Origin: Saxidomus purpurata
Taxonomy: Eukaryota; Mollusca; Bivalvia; Venerida; Veneridae
Length of the DNA stretch: 64,000 bases
Assembly (NCBI GenBank): GCA_022818135.1
Contig: JAFMSR010000019.1
Location: 36,270,375-36,334,374 of the forward strand
Reading direction: 5' to 3'
Part shown: in pieces, positions 44,400 to 58,260 of the stretch
Layout: every line of letters starts with the position of its first letter
Position numbering within the stretch: position 1 is the first letter of the stretch
The notes under the pieces: generated by a model
Told to the model about the DNA's origin: nothing
The model's input: the letters and a program-made list of their open reading frames with translations, nothing else
Databases searched by the model: none
Program-made: the position numbers and the translations under genes

Positions 44400-47300
44400 A
44401 AATTTTATCAATGCCTAAAAACAGGCTTACCAGTTACCATGTCATAGTGCCCAGCTCATGTAGGTTTATAATAATATCTGGTAATGAGAGCAGATGATGC
44501 AGACAAAAGGGGCCTGGTTTAGGGGCCATGATCCAGGACATACCATACTCACCCACAGAAATATATGCCAGGATTCAAACCACTATCCTGGATGGATTGT
44601 GTAGAGAATTGAAACTTAAAAGAACACATTTTGCCGCAAAACAGTGCGACCTGGCCGTCCTATGGGATACTCGACAAATTACAAAATGGACAAATCAATC
44701 ACACGTCTTAGGCTGGGCGCAAACTTACTACCAACCAGCTCGGGTTGGTACATACTTTGGGTTGACCATGTTTGCATCTAGTGCATTGTATAATGTAACA
44801 CCCCTCACTGGCTATTTGACTGCTTAGCTTTTACCACACAGAGACTAAAATTCAAACCAGAAATGGATAAGCTTGGACTTGCATGGTTTCACTATTAATG
44901 ATTATTCTCAGTCTAAGAAAAGCCCTAAGTTAATGTGTATAAAGATTGTTGGAGAATAACATAGTAGACTGTCAAATGACTGATAAAATTAGTTATCTAA
45001 TTTACTCCAGTTGCTATCAGACCCCTTCTTGTAGGTCACTAGTCAAAATCCTAAACAATTCTTGTATAAATGCATTTTTTTATATTTAATAAGAACTTAG
45101 TATTTTAATTGTAGTAGTAAACATGCTTTTTCACAGGTTAGTGGGTGTTGATTTAAATTGGCAACCCAAAACATAAAAATTCAATCTTGTTATTATTTAG
45201 CAAATCATAGTCTGCACATAACAGAAATTAGCAGGGAGTGAAGGGTGACATGTTAGTAGGGGTTGCCCAACCACTGTACCTGTTACATGCCTGTTTCAGT
45301 TATAAAATACTGTAACTTATATCTTATATATTATTTAATACTGTATGGTAGTTTGCACTGTCTGTATGGCACCATATAATGATTATAATTAAACAAATAT
45401 CACTGGCTATTATCTGTTACATGTTGGGGATGGAGGGGGTAGGGGGGCGGGTTCAGGATAAATGTAAGCCGGTTTCTGCTTACAAACCTACTCCTACTAC
45501 CTCCAGTTGATGAAACATCAACCCTTTTATCATAATCAGTAAGTATATCCTTGCCAGTTTGGACAGGCCACTGGCCATACAGATGCTACATCTGATCACC
45601 TGCATCTTTCTTACCAGTTTAACTATAACAGACTCTTACTTCAGAAGGTGGCACATAGAAAAAAATGATTTTAATCAAGTTGTATACCTTGAAATAGGTT
45701 TTATTAGATTTGTAATATATATCCGTCTTGTGAGAACCCCCACACTTGATTAATAATTGTATTTTAGTATTACAAGTAGTTCTTTTACTGAAGATCCTAA
45801 TTAAATTAAGTAGTAAGTTCTGCAAAGAGCTTAATTATTTAAGTATACAATAGTATAATATCATTAAAAAAGTACCATAATCATTTTGTATAAAATGAAT
45901 AAAACATTTAAAAAAATAAGATTTCTTTTAAGGCTAAGATGGCAAAATTGTGCTTGTGTGGACTTCCCGTAAAGCCAGTGATACCGGCTAACACCTATTG
46001 TTTAGTAGTTTTATTTTTGACATCTCTATATTAATTGTGTGAAGTTTGTAATCTTAATAGCTTAATAAAGAAAATAATATGAACATCACATCTATTACTA
46101 AGTCACAATTTACTCTATTCTCAGTAGACCGGTTGTATAGTTACGTAGTCATATAGCACTTCTGACAGATCTCCTCTGGTTAGTTTCATAAATTGAATCC
46201 ATTTTAGAAATCCTTCAAAGGGCCTTTTTACCTGTAAGTGTGGCAGAGGACGTGCTTGAACTCTGTTCGGTTTATTAAATTTGTTCCTCATCTCTGTTAG
46301 TTTCCTTCAATGCCTAGCTTACAGTAATTTGAACAAATATAGATCTTTTTAGATCTTTCTACTTATCTAAATTCCAAAATATCTAAAAAAAAACATGAGT
46401 TTCATCATTGCTGAGCTCTATTCTGCAGTCTCATAGTTATTGAGGTTTTTGAAACATGTGAGGTGACACTCCCTTTTATAAATACATGTAAAGAGTGTTG
46501 CTTAGCTCTTTCATATTGTTGTCAGTCTTTCATCAATTTATTTGCTACTGCTACATGTGTATTCCAGGAACAATTTTTCCAAATGATTTACTACATGTAT
46601 AGTGTATGTACATGTGTTACCACCTCATAGCCTTTATACTGATGAAACTACTTAACATTTATGTAAAAAATGCCATCAGATAGATTAAATATGGAATGTA
46701 CATCATTTTGCTGCCCAGTAATTAACCATCTAAAAATGTTAATTGTATCTTCTTCATCATCAGTATGTCATTTAATAAACATATAATTCCATATAAGATT
46801 ATATGTTACATGTACATACATGTATGTGTTAACACCATATATGGCATCTTGAGACTGTATAATCTAGGCTGTGAGATGTGTCTTCTCCAGGGTTCTAATT
46901 GAATCTGCTGTCCACCACTAGATGCATAGTTATGTCATGCAATTGGACCATTCCATTATTCTACAGAGGGTCCAAAATAATTTTGCAAATGAGTTTTAAC
47001 CTGTTTTTTGGTTCATATCCTAGAAAGTTTTACAAATTTTATTCCACAATGGGTGAGAAAAGTTATAATACATAACAGTCTGTTTAATTTTACTTTAAAT
47101 TTATTACTACCTCCATATATTATTACCTCAACCACCTTGACAGGGGTTCTGAATCTAAAAGAATGGTAGCAGTGACATAAAGTATATGGAACTGAGTGCC
47201 AAAAATTAAACTACATTGAAACAAAAATGAACTTTAATAACCTTTTTCACTCTAGAAAATATTACTGTTTCCTAGAGGTTCATTTTTCAAATGTGTTTTT

Positions 47301-47990
47301 ATATACCCCACCTATAGAATAGGCCCACTAAAACAAAATATAAAGTAACATGATAGAAAACTTCATATAAAATTAATCACCATAGTCCACAATACATAAA
47401 TACTGAATTGCGCTTTAATTATCTTCCCTTCTCGTAGAATAATCTTAGATTTCCAGAGGGACAATTTTCACTTTCGGGCTACCAGAAAAAACCTAAATAT
47501 TGTTCAAAACTTTTTTTCTATTAAAACACGGGTCAAAATAAGGGGCCGTATAATCATCACAACTATAAATACTACAAAATAACATTAAAAACCTCGTTCT
47601 AAATGCTTGATTAATTCGGAAACGCCATTTCAAGCTTTCAGTTTCTTCAATGTCAATTTACCCCACCCACTTGACATCCATCAACATATCCATTCAGGTT
47701 CCAGTATAAGATTATTATATTTGAACATTTATATGCCACGGTTCTAAAACGTGTCTTTAATGTAGAATTGATTTAACGAAAAGTGTTGATGGCGATTCAT
47801 TTTAATTACGCCCATTTTCTCGCACATCGGGATCAATTTCCTGCCAGTCACTCCGACAGGTGTTCAAATTTGGCACATACTGTGATATAAAAACTGTGGA
47901 TCTTTGACACTTATCGATGTCATTTTTTATTGTTAAGGCACGAAGCTTCTAATTGATCTGATACTTTCGGTCTGATTAAAAGGTCTAAAT
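44400..47990. other. Intergenic stretch, no gene recognised
   Basis: AT-rich. The 99-codon plus frame at 44528-44827 (ATG start, no recognised domain) is the longest; composition gives no clear support. No tandem array. Confidence 0.4.
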
Positions 47991-48004
47991 TTAGATAAAA
48001 TGTG

Positions 48005-48185
48005 AAATCCCAAAGTGACCGTATAACGTGTAATCCGTTTATCGTATAGCGTGTAGCGTGCGCTTCGTACATCGTGTATATCGTGTGTCGTTCTGAATCG
48101 CTCATCGTGTATTTACCAAACGTGCAACGTGCGTCTAACGTGCGTGTATCGTGCGTACATCGTGCGTGTATCGTGCGCTCCGTGT
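48005..48185. repeat. Degenerate CGTG-rich short tandem repeat
   Basis: Many variants of TATCGTGCGTGT, CATCGTGTATAT and AACGTGCGTCTA at 9-13 bp spacing. Unusually CpG-rich for this window. Confidence 0.6.
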
Positions 48186-49115
48186 GACAACTGTTACGTT
48201 CCGACTACTGTAGAAAGGTAAATAAATTTTAGCACATAACATCTATGCTTAATCAGTGATGATAAAGATGATGATGATTTGCATGCCAAAAAGCCTCATA
48301 AAGTGTATATTACAAAATATTAAACGAATGTAATGTCTTTATCTCTCTGGTGTTTCCGTTTAACATTTAACTCTTGATCAATGAGGCATTGAACTCGTAC
48401 ATATTAAATCGTTGTATCTAACCTTCGAATGCATTAAGTGTAAAGGCAAATATGTTTGGTTGTTTTCAAACAATTTTTTTCAAACGATTTACCAACACGA
48501 CTTCCACTCTGTTCACTCAGAAGAAGGCCTTCCACAAGGTGGAAATTGCAAGTTTTTAAGATTAATCCTAGTCTGACAGTATAGATGATGTCCCTCTGAG
48601 ACAACTTACTACCGGTTTTGTTAGCGATAGTGACGAGGATGGTCCTCTTAGTAGGCTTGTAGAACGAGCGTCATCCACACTGTTAGCTGAGAACATCTGC
48701 ACTTATTTCATCGCGACAGTGAAGATAAAAAAGTTGATGGTTTTGATGGCGGTGAATTATCATTTGTTGCGACATCATATTATAATGTTGTTAAAAGGTA
48801 AATGAAATACAGAAAAAATATACATGTATAAAATTTTATTTTCGCTATATTGGCGGTTAAGACATTTCAAAACCCCGCCATTATATTACAACGCAAATAA
48901 CTGTCAAATCGCCTATAAGTGTTAAAAAGAGACAACTTATGTAAGTCAATAATGACCGTTCCCCGCGAAACTAAAGCATTATGCAGTATTATTCAACTAC
49001 TGTGTAAATTTCGAGGCAAAGTATCAATAGTGAAAGATCCAATTAATAGACGAAGTAATTATCTAATTTCCGCCCCTGAATAATCTCCCATCATTCATTA
49101 CGGTACAAAACATAA

Positions 49116-50860
49116 TTGATACACAGTAACACAGCGAACGAATTTTTCAGTATATCTGTTATCTCTATGTTCTTTATAATGCCATACAAACGTAGTGGAG
49201 GAAAGAAATGTGTACTTGTTTGGTGTGTAAACAGTCAGAAGACGTTGTACGATTTGAACAATTCGTTGTGTACTGAACGAAACCTAACAGAAGAAATGTG
49301 CTTGGTTACACCTTTACAAGTTGCATTGTATACTGGCTAACGATGAAAAACTACGATTGTGGATTAAGTATTAGAACAAAAAAGACTTTAATTCGGCATC
49401 AAAACCAATGGTACTTAGATACATTTATTTCTTATTAATGTGTATATTTGTACATGCGATCATATTGCTTGAATCTGTAACAGTTATTGTGTCTAAAGAC
49501 TTGGAATCGAAATCAAGGGCTTTAACTGGAGGGTACCTCACATTATCATGAGTACTACAAGGATCAGTTATTTGACATGGGTTTTACTTTACGTAAATAA
49601 CAAAACACACATCTTCACTGTTAATCCAGAGTCGGGTTCCCAACAATATCAGGAGCACCCAAACGCTCAGTTTTTGCATCCCTTCTTTTACCATACTTAA
49701 ATTAAGTACCTTTAAATAGTGATTGCAATTATCATTTCACGGTTATTTGCTTATGACACTGTTTCTATTAAACAGTTATCAAATGTTCTGCAACCAGGTA
49801 ACGATTCTGCAAAAGGACTTGTACTGGTTATTATTGAAACGATAAACCGGATTATCCGAATACATGAAGTCAAAACTACTGTATTTTGTCTTACAGCTGT
49901 GTTCAATACATTTTGTGGATAGACTATCAACCAAGGAAATTCCAGTGCAAGGTTAACAAATGGGAAACACTGTTGAAAAGGCTGACACCAGACCTACGAA
50001 GTTCAAAGAATTAAAGTGATTATATGTTAAGAAATGATTGTGACACTACCTGCTGTACACTTTCCCTACATTATGCAGGAACAAGCCATAGATGGTTGAT
50101 GCCAGTAAACAGACAGTTGATGTAGTTTCACTTGACCACTGTTTTCAGAACAGCAAAATAACTAGGCATTCTTCTTGTCAGCAGTCAGTCACATAGTCCT
50201 CTGTTGATAATGTTTCCAAAGATTTAGGTGCCATGTTTTACACTGGTGTCAGCCTGAAACTGATACAGACATTATCGCACTATGGCATGAATTTACCCTT
50301 TAAGTAAAAGTTAGCGGACCAGATACTGGCTGCGCTAGTGCACCTCAGACTTGGACTGACACTTGATATTGGCTGAGGACTTCATGTGTCTACCAAACTA
50401 ATGAATGACATTTTCCATGCTTGGATGGCTATCTTGGCCAAACAGTTGTATTCCATTTGTGTTATGTGGCTGCCAATGGATACTATAAGAAAAAACAACT
50501 GCCATTCACACATACCACATGTATTAGACTGCTCATGATTTTTTATTCAGAGACAATTTCATTTAAATGAACGTGCACAGACTTAGTACTGACAAAAACA
50601 ACAACAGGGCCAAATCTCGGTTTGCTTTCTCGCCAGTTGTTTTTTTTTTCATGTTTATTTCACCTCTGTTCGGTGGATGCTCCAGTGACAATTACATCAG
50701 TAGAAATAGTTTTTAACCAACCTGCTTCTCGGAGACCAAATGATGGCCGTTCGGAATCATATCGCATTCTTAACACAAAATGTCGAACAAATCACTGGAA
50801 AAGGCTAATAAGCATTTGGCTATAATTGCCGCCTATTGCAACATGTGCGACAAACGCATC
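49116..50860 (+). pseudogene. THAP / DDE_Tnp_4 (Harbinger-like) transposase relic
   Basis: N-terminal block at 49173-49340: MPYKRSGGKKCVLVWCVNSQ, with CxxxxC spacing as in a THAP zinc finger. At about 50236-50545, with stops: FYTGVSLKLIQTLSHYGMN, then AALVHLRLGLTLDIG, GLHVSTKLMNDIFHAWMAIL and QLYSICVMWLP, which follow the order of the helix-turn-helix part of DDE_Tnp_4 transposases (FYTGL..LMKLRLNL..FGVSTSTVSRIFHKWI..RL..LI.WP). The catalytic DDE residues are not recognisable in the segment after 50620. A dead, internally decayed copy; boundaries are approximate. Confidence 0.5.
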
Positions 50861-51200
50861 AAAGAGGACTGTGAAGATAAAAAGTAAATTGATTCTGTAA
50901 ATGCATACATGTACAACTATATATATTTGTTTAAAATGTTATTATTTGCTACAATATTAAACATAAAAACTTTTGACTATGCTATTTTCTCAAAACAAAG
51001 TACAGTCAAACATATATCAATTATCACCTCATAATAAAAACTGCCCTGTAAATAAGAAACAAAGCGCTGTGAGCGTTGGAAGCCTGGGGCAATAGATTGA
51101 TTGGTGAAAATAAGGTTTGCATCATCTTTTGCCGGTTTGTTAGTATAACGATAGCATTTTACTGTGATAAACACCTAAAACTGAAAAAAAAAAAAAAAAA

Positions 51201-51283
51201 ATAATATCAAACAGGGAATGCCACGTACCAAAAACGCAGCCTCCCCAAAACGAGCCCCACATCACCCAGAAGTGCACACCACC

Positions 51284-51341
<58 letters not shown>

Positions 51342-51448
51342 ACACACACACACAATCATGTACACACACACACATATACACTACCAACACACACTAGCAT
51401 ACAAAGCAAACACACGAGGACAAAACGAACAATTAAAGGAACACAGTG
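51201..51448 (+). repeat. Repeat family carrying an AC microsatellite, copy 2
   Basis: Same flanks and orientation as 7092-7457, with a shorter and interrupted AC tract (about 51284-51375). An A run of 18 precedes it. Similarity ends after AATTAAAGGAACACAGTG. Confidence 0.85.
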
Positions 51449-51449
51449 A

Positions 51450-52680
51450 AATGAAAATGAAATGAAAACATCTCCGAAAACCAAAGCACATATAGCTTCC
51501 AGCGTCTTGGTTTTGTTCAAAGCGAACACTTGACACCAAAGGCACTCCGACTGGTCTATTAAAACTGACCAATAGATTCAAGTCTTACAAATCAAATATT
51601 TTATACTCATTCACCAGCATTATGACTTAACACAAAGTAATTAATGATATTTGATGGAACATCATGAAATGATCGGCTTTGCTTCATATACAAGAGTATA
51701 CATTGCTACATTTTATGTTTCTGAATTTATTTCAGTCATAACCAATGACTGAATTTCATTCTTACAAAAAACAAATACGGAAGTTGAGAGGACATTTTAG
51801 TGCTATTTACTCTTTCGAAGTACAATAATTACTTCTATACAAGTACAAATCTGTATGATAATAAATCACGTTTGTTTCCAGATCACTAGCTGCTTTCTAG
51901 CTTTTTTTAAAGCTGACATTGTAATGTCTTTATAAATAACTTAATGAAAATGATCTGAGTTTTACGGGCTAGCACTTGCAGTACCAAATGGGCTAAAATT
52001 GCTTTAAAAGTGATCATCACATTTTCCTCGACCAAAAAGATGCGCAGATGCAAATATTGTAGCTGATAAAGGGAAGCGCTACAATTGATGGCACTGCTCA
52101 ACAACGGCATATAATTACAGCCTTGCTAAAATAATTACACATGTTCTTAGGTCTTTCACCACTTTATAACAGTTACAATGCACACAAGTTTTACTTTGTA
52201 CTGTAATGAAATAATGTAAAGAAATGCTTCTAATTTTATGAGTTTAGCTGATAAATGGCAGCACTGTTTACCAACCTGTTGCAGTACTCAACAACGGCAT
52301 ACCGAGAGTCCTTTAGTCAACGACGAAAAAACAGGTGAAAAAAGGTGTAATCGTTAGTAAATAAGAGTGTTTTCAATGAAATAACATCATATATTTGCAA
52401 ATTAAACTACAATCACTTATATCGAGCGCCGTGTGTAAATATTTGTACTTTTCCGTGATATGCACATGATCAACCTCTGTAATCAGCGCAAGTTAGCATA
52501 AACAGCGCAGGATTTCTAAAACAAAAGTCCGTGAACAAACTGTGTAAGCAATGGACTCTTCTGCAATCGTTTGAAATGTAAGGTAACCAGCACAATATCT
52601 TTTGCGTCAACATCCGCTTTTTGGTGGAGATGTTTTTTAAGATGAGTTATCCCTTATCTTAATGACACAGGTCATTTCAA
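51450..52680. other. No gene recognised
   Basis: AT-rich. A phrase ACTCAACAACGGCATA recurs at about 52095 and 52290, suggesting an old short duplication. Confidence 0.35.
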
Positions 52681-52689
52681 GTTTAATCT

Positions 52690-52860
52690 TTAGCTCGCTC
52701 AGCACATGCAAGCAGTCTGATCATGATCTGTTTGCGTTTCAGTCAGTAAAATGTTATTGAGCACCCCTTCTTAACAAATAGTGGCACTGTCCAAGCTGAA
52801 ATATTGAAAAGTCAATTTTAGAAATTTAGAGTTCTGAGTAAAGAGTTAAGTAATTTAATG
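52690..52860 (+). repeat. Dispersed repeat with GTCTGATCATGATCTG
   Basis: Contains the single-copy version of the 43-bp minisatellite core of 1996-2715, followed by TTTCAGTCAGTAAAATG, AGCACCCCTTCTTAACAAAT and GGCACTGTCCAAGCTGAAAT. Downstream of the minisatellite at 2715 the same order (AACAATTTATGGTACTTTCC) is visible. Confidence 0.6.
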
Positions 52861-53199
52861 GCTAAGTAAAAATTGCAAAACATTTAACAGTGTTTCGTCA
52901 ATTATATTGTTAACATCTTGAAAATACAGAAACAAGTGGATATCTTGCCACTGCAGAAATAAGCTTCTTGTCAGCCATCAAAAAATATAACTGCACAGGG
53001 AAGTTTTCGTGCAGTACATTGACATTTGCACCTGGGTGTGCAACTGCTTCATATTTCTGCCCATGCTGTATTGCAACACAACCTTTAATGTATATGTGGC
53101 TCATAACAAATGAATCAATATTTGCGCACGAAGGAACGCTTTTAGTGTTTCCCACCTATCTGAGATGACCTGGTTAGAAACCCAGAGGTAGTCTATAAT

Positions 53200-53640
53200 A
53201 ATAATAAATAAAAATAATAAAATTCTTTATTTAAAGAAAGTAACTCAATAAGTCCGAGGACTTATCTTCCTCGAGGCCTTCATATAAACATTGCATTCAT
53301 AATACAAAAACAGTTACATAAAGAATCATGAACACTAAAACACATACATGCAGTTATGAGCAATTACGCCAGAGTTACATTAATGAGAAATAATACATGA
53401 ATTACAGTAATGAGCAAAAGTATTGAAATAACAGAGATCAGTTACCGATTAAGAAGATACTGTCTGTACTTGATACGAAAGGAAGCAAGAGTAGATGCGT
53501 TTCTAATATCAGAAGGAATGTAATTCCATACTACCATACCAGCATGTTGAAAAGTTAGTTTAGTATATTTCGATTTGAATGTTGGGTGCCGAATATCTTT
53601 TTTATTTCTAGTCTCGCGTGTATCATTGCTATACATCGGG
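53200..53640 (-). pseudogene. LINE 3' fragment, RT C-terminal domain
   Basis: The frame at 53442-53636 ends KLTFQHAGMVVWNYIPSDIR then NASTLASFRIKYRQYLL, the typical closing domain of CR1-like ORFs (aromatic, WN.LP..IR.A.SL..FK). The sequence 53200-53440 would be its 3' UTR. A 5'-truncated insertion. Confidence 0.65.
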
Positions 53641-54079
53641 CATGTAAAAGACCCAAGAGGTCTATTCGTAAAATAGTTACGGTCTGGTACCCGGATTCCT
53701 TTGTATATGCTTCTGTCTTTAAAAAAAGAACCACAATGGAAATAAGAGCTTGCTCTTTATTGTGTTATCCTATGTACTTGGTACTAAAAATACACAATTC
53801 TTTGGAAGACTTTGTATCTTACTTTGTGTAAGTCTTTCTGACTAAGAAGATAGTTCTAAAACGTCTTGCTGTAGGACTGTTGTTCGGTTTTAGCCAACTT
53901 TAACGTATTTATTGAAGAATACTTGACAAGAAATACATGGCGGTGTTTCCGGCTGATCCGTGTTTACATCATAATGTTTTTGTGCCAGAGTTTCCTTTTC
54001 CGTTATTGTCTTTGAATCGCTGTTATTTCTTATGAATGTCAATAATATAACTGATATTACTTAAATTATGGTTTTGGAG

Positions 54080-54330
54080 ATTTAGCGTCCCCAATATTTT
54101 ATTATCTCGAACCCCTATGACCTTGACCTTTGACCTAGTGACCCAAAACATAAACTATTCACAACTAGGCATTGTACTTATCATTTTTGTGAAGTATTAT
54201 TAAATTCTGACCAGGTCTGACTGGGGTTTTGGAGATTTAGTGTCCACAATGTTCCGTCTACAGACAGACGGACAGACAAGCTGAATCCAGTATACCCCCT
54301 TACATTTTGTGTTCGGGGGGTATAATAAAA
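54080..54330 (+). repeat. Dispersed repeat, GACCTTGACCTTTGACC type
   Basis: Two units with GGTTTTGGAGATTTAGxGTCC, a tail CAGACAGACGGACAGAC and a right end TTCGGGGGGTATAATAAAA. Confidence 0.6.
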
Positions 54331-55199
54331 CTCTCAGTTATGATCAGCAACTGATGTTGTTTTACCTATTCATTTACATTATAAATATAGCCAAAACAGC
54401 CCTGAATCGTACTTACCTATTAAACCTATCTACTGATTGTTGATCAATGAATTATTTTGTTTCAAACAGATAAGTCTCTTGGACACCAAATAATGCTATT
54501 TTCATATGGCCATAACAAACAAGTTTTTTTTATAATTTTGCACGAGAGACACCTTCATATGGTGAGATAGAGTGGTCTAAGCCGCATATGTGTAAATATT
54601 TTTCTTAAATGGGGTTATTAGTATTGTATACTTTGAAAACAACTCCTTAAATGTTCCTATACGTACAAAATACATTGTATTTTATTTTTCAATTAAGCAT
54701 AATTCATTTGTAAACACAACCTTTTCAACCGATCAGGTTGAACTAGTATCTGCTTTGTTTGAATGCTATCTTTTACTGTCAGACCATGGACATAAATCAC
54801 TCAAATACAAACGAAAAATAACAGAAAGTGTGCGAAGTTGTGTTGAAGACAGCACTCATTGAATTCATTTTGAAAGAGATTTGAACGGTTGATAAAACAG
54901 ACTGGCGAAGATGCAAATAAGACCTATGTTTAGAAAAGGAAAACGTAAAGTCACAATAATGGATGGATAAGTAAACTCTTCGAAAACGAATGCAAAACAA
55001 CATAGGTCGGTTAAATCTGTTAGGCCTTGTGTTCTTCAGCTTAATGTATCTTTTCGTGACACGATGCATCGCTACATATCTCCATTACATTTAGCCCAAT
55101 TGTATTTAAAACTACAATCAAATACTAGGAGAAAATTAATTTTGAAATTTCATATCAATATAACAAAATACTTCGTACTTGATAGAGTGTGACGTCACT

Positions 55200-57260
55200 A
55201 AAGTAAAGTTTAAACACAGGAAAATGAAATATGAAGTATGTAGTATATATTCTGAAGTACGAACTATGAGGGAAGAACTGTTAAGTATGAAGTATGAACT
55301 GTGAGGTGTGAACTATTAAGTTTGAACTGTGGGCTATGTAATGAGAAGTTTGAACTATGAAGTGTGAACTGTAAAGTATGAACTCTGAAGTGTGAAGCGT
55401 GAGCTAACAAGTGTTACTATATATCATTATGTTATACTGTATCGTATACTGCGAAGAGTGAAATCAGAAGTCACCACCAGGCTTTCGTAAAAATGTCCCT
55501 TTCTGTTTCCAAGTACGGACATATACAGGAAAACGGTGTAGACATTGAAATTTAAGATGTAGTCAAAAGTCAAGGGATAAAGTGTTATAGGTAAATGGTA
55601 GACGGATGACGGTAAGAGCAAAGTTTAGGGTTGAACAATCAAGATTGAACGATTAAGAATGTGAAACGTTAGTGAAAAAGGGTTAAGATCAATGGAAAAC
55701 GGTCAGCAGTAAACTGTCGGGGGATAACGGGTCGGGGCTAGGGATAAAGGCTAGGGATAAAGGAAAATGTAAATAAAGGATTATAAGGATCTTACATGGC
55801 CTGCTGTGGAGGACTGGGTTGTTCCGACCAGAGGGAAAGCGGGGGGATAGGAGGAACCGAGCGAAGCGATTTCCTTTCGCATTCCTTTTTCTTGCATACT
55901 TTATTTGATTTTATTTCAGATTCTACGAGGAAACCGCTTTAAATAGGCCCTACTATGTTGAGCGGTAAATCAAAACTTCATGTTGATTAAATATAACTCC
56001 CAGCATGGAACCCCTTTGCGTAGGAAATTTGGTAAGTTCACACGTGAATTTACCACTGTTTATGTATCTAGAGCTAAAAACATAGTGCTTGATCGCACCC
56101 AAAACTATACTTTATTTACGTTGTGAATCAAAATAATATCAATTAAATCCTAAACAGAAATTCTCCTTACGCACGTCCAGTTTGCTTGATTAATGCAACT
56201 ATACCATCGACATTGACTTAATTAACTGGTTTTGTTTACACAGTGACGTCATTTATCAAGAGAAACTGTGACGTCATTTACCGCCATTTTTTGTTTTGAA
56301 AAAAGTATGATTACAGGTATGTTCTTTGAAATGTGAATAGATTCTGTTGCTATACATTTCTAAAATTTGATGCTCTTGCTCGTGAAACCATAAAAAGCAC
56401 GATTTCCTTTCGCAATCAACTCTCGCTTCAAAACTTCATGGATATTCGTTACCAACAATTTTCGTAATTTGAACCGTTATTGCGTACCCTGAAAATTCGA
56501 ACCATTCCTAAAAATGAAATTCCTGTTACATTAACTTGAACAATATTGAAGTGTGTGCTTTCTTATGAGACCTAAGTTTACATTTATGAAAAACATTCTA
56601 ATCTTTCACATGTAAACCACCGTGAAACGTTTCTCGGAAATAAAGTGTTCCAGGTACGAGTTGAATACACGAAAGTAGTTCGGGTGTTGTCAAGTAAGCC
56701 CGAGATGTACTTTCCCTAGGGAAAGTATAGGCTGATCTCTTCCCTCCTCGTGCTGGGATCCGCCAATACTTTCCCCCGGGGGGTATGCAAGAAAAAATGA
56801 TACTCGTGAAAGGATAAAATATATTCTGTGAAGGTTTTATTTATATTATTTACTGGTGATGTGTTCAGGTTACGTGATGTAAGCTGCAAGTGTAAATGAG
56901 CTCTGGTTATAGGTAAGCGGAGAAAATTATGCTTGGGATATGCAGTAAAGTGTGAAAGGTGAAAATGTTAGGGCTGCGTGCTACAGGCGTATCGCAAATG
57001 TTTACAAATGAAGCTATAAGGTATACAGTAAGGGACAAAATGTTTGAGATCACGGCTCCAGGGTTACGGTTAATATTAAGTGTTCGAATTAAGAGATAGT
57101 GGTTATGTCCAAACGGGTTAAAGATATGCGGGTTATAGATGAAAGGTATGCGATAAAAGACAAAGGTCTATGAGCAAAAGGATCTTTTATTTCAAAAGGT
57201 ATGGATCTCGTTATTGATGAAGACAAAGAATTGACGTTAAGAGTGTAACATTTAAGCATT
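55200..57260 (+). repeat. Degenerate purine-rich repeat region
   Basis: 55230-55410 holds many variants of TATGAAGTxTGAACT at about 10-17 bp spacing. 55690-55780 repeats GGGATAAAGGCTAGGGATAA. 56870-57250 continues in the same purine-rich style. The middle, 55900-56860, is ordinary AT-rich DNA. No gene. Confidence 0.45.
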
Positions 57261-57739
57261 AGTGTAAAAGAAACACATTACGTCCATAGTGACAATAGTT
57301 ACCGCATTATTTTTCCGCGCACAGCATCATTCTAACGTTAACATGAATTTACATGTTTGACAGAAAATGGGTAAAAATAAATTTAAGAAGACATTTAATT
57401 TCCGATAATTCAAAGAAAGGTATGTGGTTAACTAAATAAAAGTACGCCATTTTTTGAATTAGACAAAAAGAGACAGGTTTTCCTGGTATAAATATCAGAT
57501 GTACATGTAATAAGGCCTTGAAAAATTATTCGTTATTGTAGCGTTTGCCGGCTTGCCTAAGTCAGACGGTAGTACAATATGATTTTACTATAAAATCAAC
57601 CTCTCCAAAACCTCATACAAATGTTCAAGCCTCTTCGTTCAATTCAAGCGAATGCCGGAGACAAAAGACCAGATCTTTTGTATTTAATTAGTGACCCGGT
57701 AGTACCGGGAAAGAATTTTGCCTGCCGCTTACGTCGCCG

Positions 57740-58260
57740 CAAATGAATGACAAGAAGGTTCAGGTGACTCTGAATAGATTACCTGAGTACATGACCAACT
57801 TATGACCAATGTGACCGAAATTCAACTTTAAACTATGTATCAGAAACACGAACATATAGTTTGACCATGACAAGACAAACCTTCAGAGTGATGACGAGGT
57901 TTTGCTTATGTTTGACTGTCTGACCTAGTCTTCAACCCCGGAAGGCCGAGATTCAAACTTGACCTATTAATGCTTAAGACAACCAATCTGACCAGATTGC
58001 ATGAGGATTGGTAAATAAATATAGCAATGATTATTTTTTTATTTTTACCGCGTTGGCTATTTTTTGACCCCAGGTAACCGAATTTCGAATCAGAATGACA
58101 AAATATCTGACTAATTTTCATGAAGATTAAATGTCAAATATGACCTCCTCTACTAGAGTGTTTATAAGGCAAGTGTGAACAAACACACGACAGACATACA
58201 TACGGTAGACGACGGACAAAGAGTGAACACACTAGCTCAGCGGTCTGGTGATCTAACACA
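57740..58260 (+). repeat. Dispersed repeat with GACCxAATTTTCATGA units
   Basis: Recurring phrases TGACCCCAGGTAACCGAATT, TCTGACTAATTTTCATGAAG and a tail AGACGACGGACAAAGAGTGA ending in CTAGCTCAGCGGTCTGGTGA. Related in style to 3300-3720. Confidence 0.5.

Noticed and set aside
44528..44827. 99-residue ORF
   Set aside because: ATG start but no recognised domain, no splice or poly(A) context and repeat DNA nearby; left unannotated as a gene.
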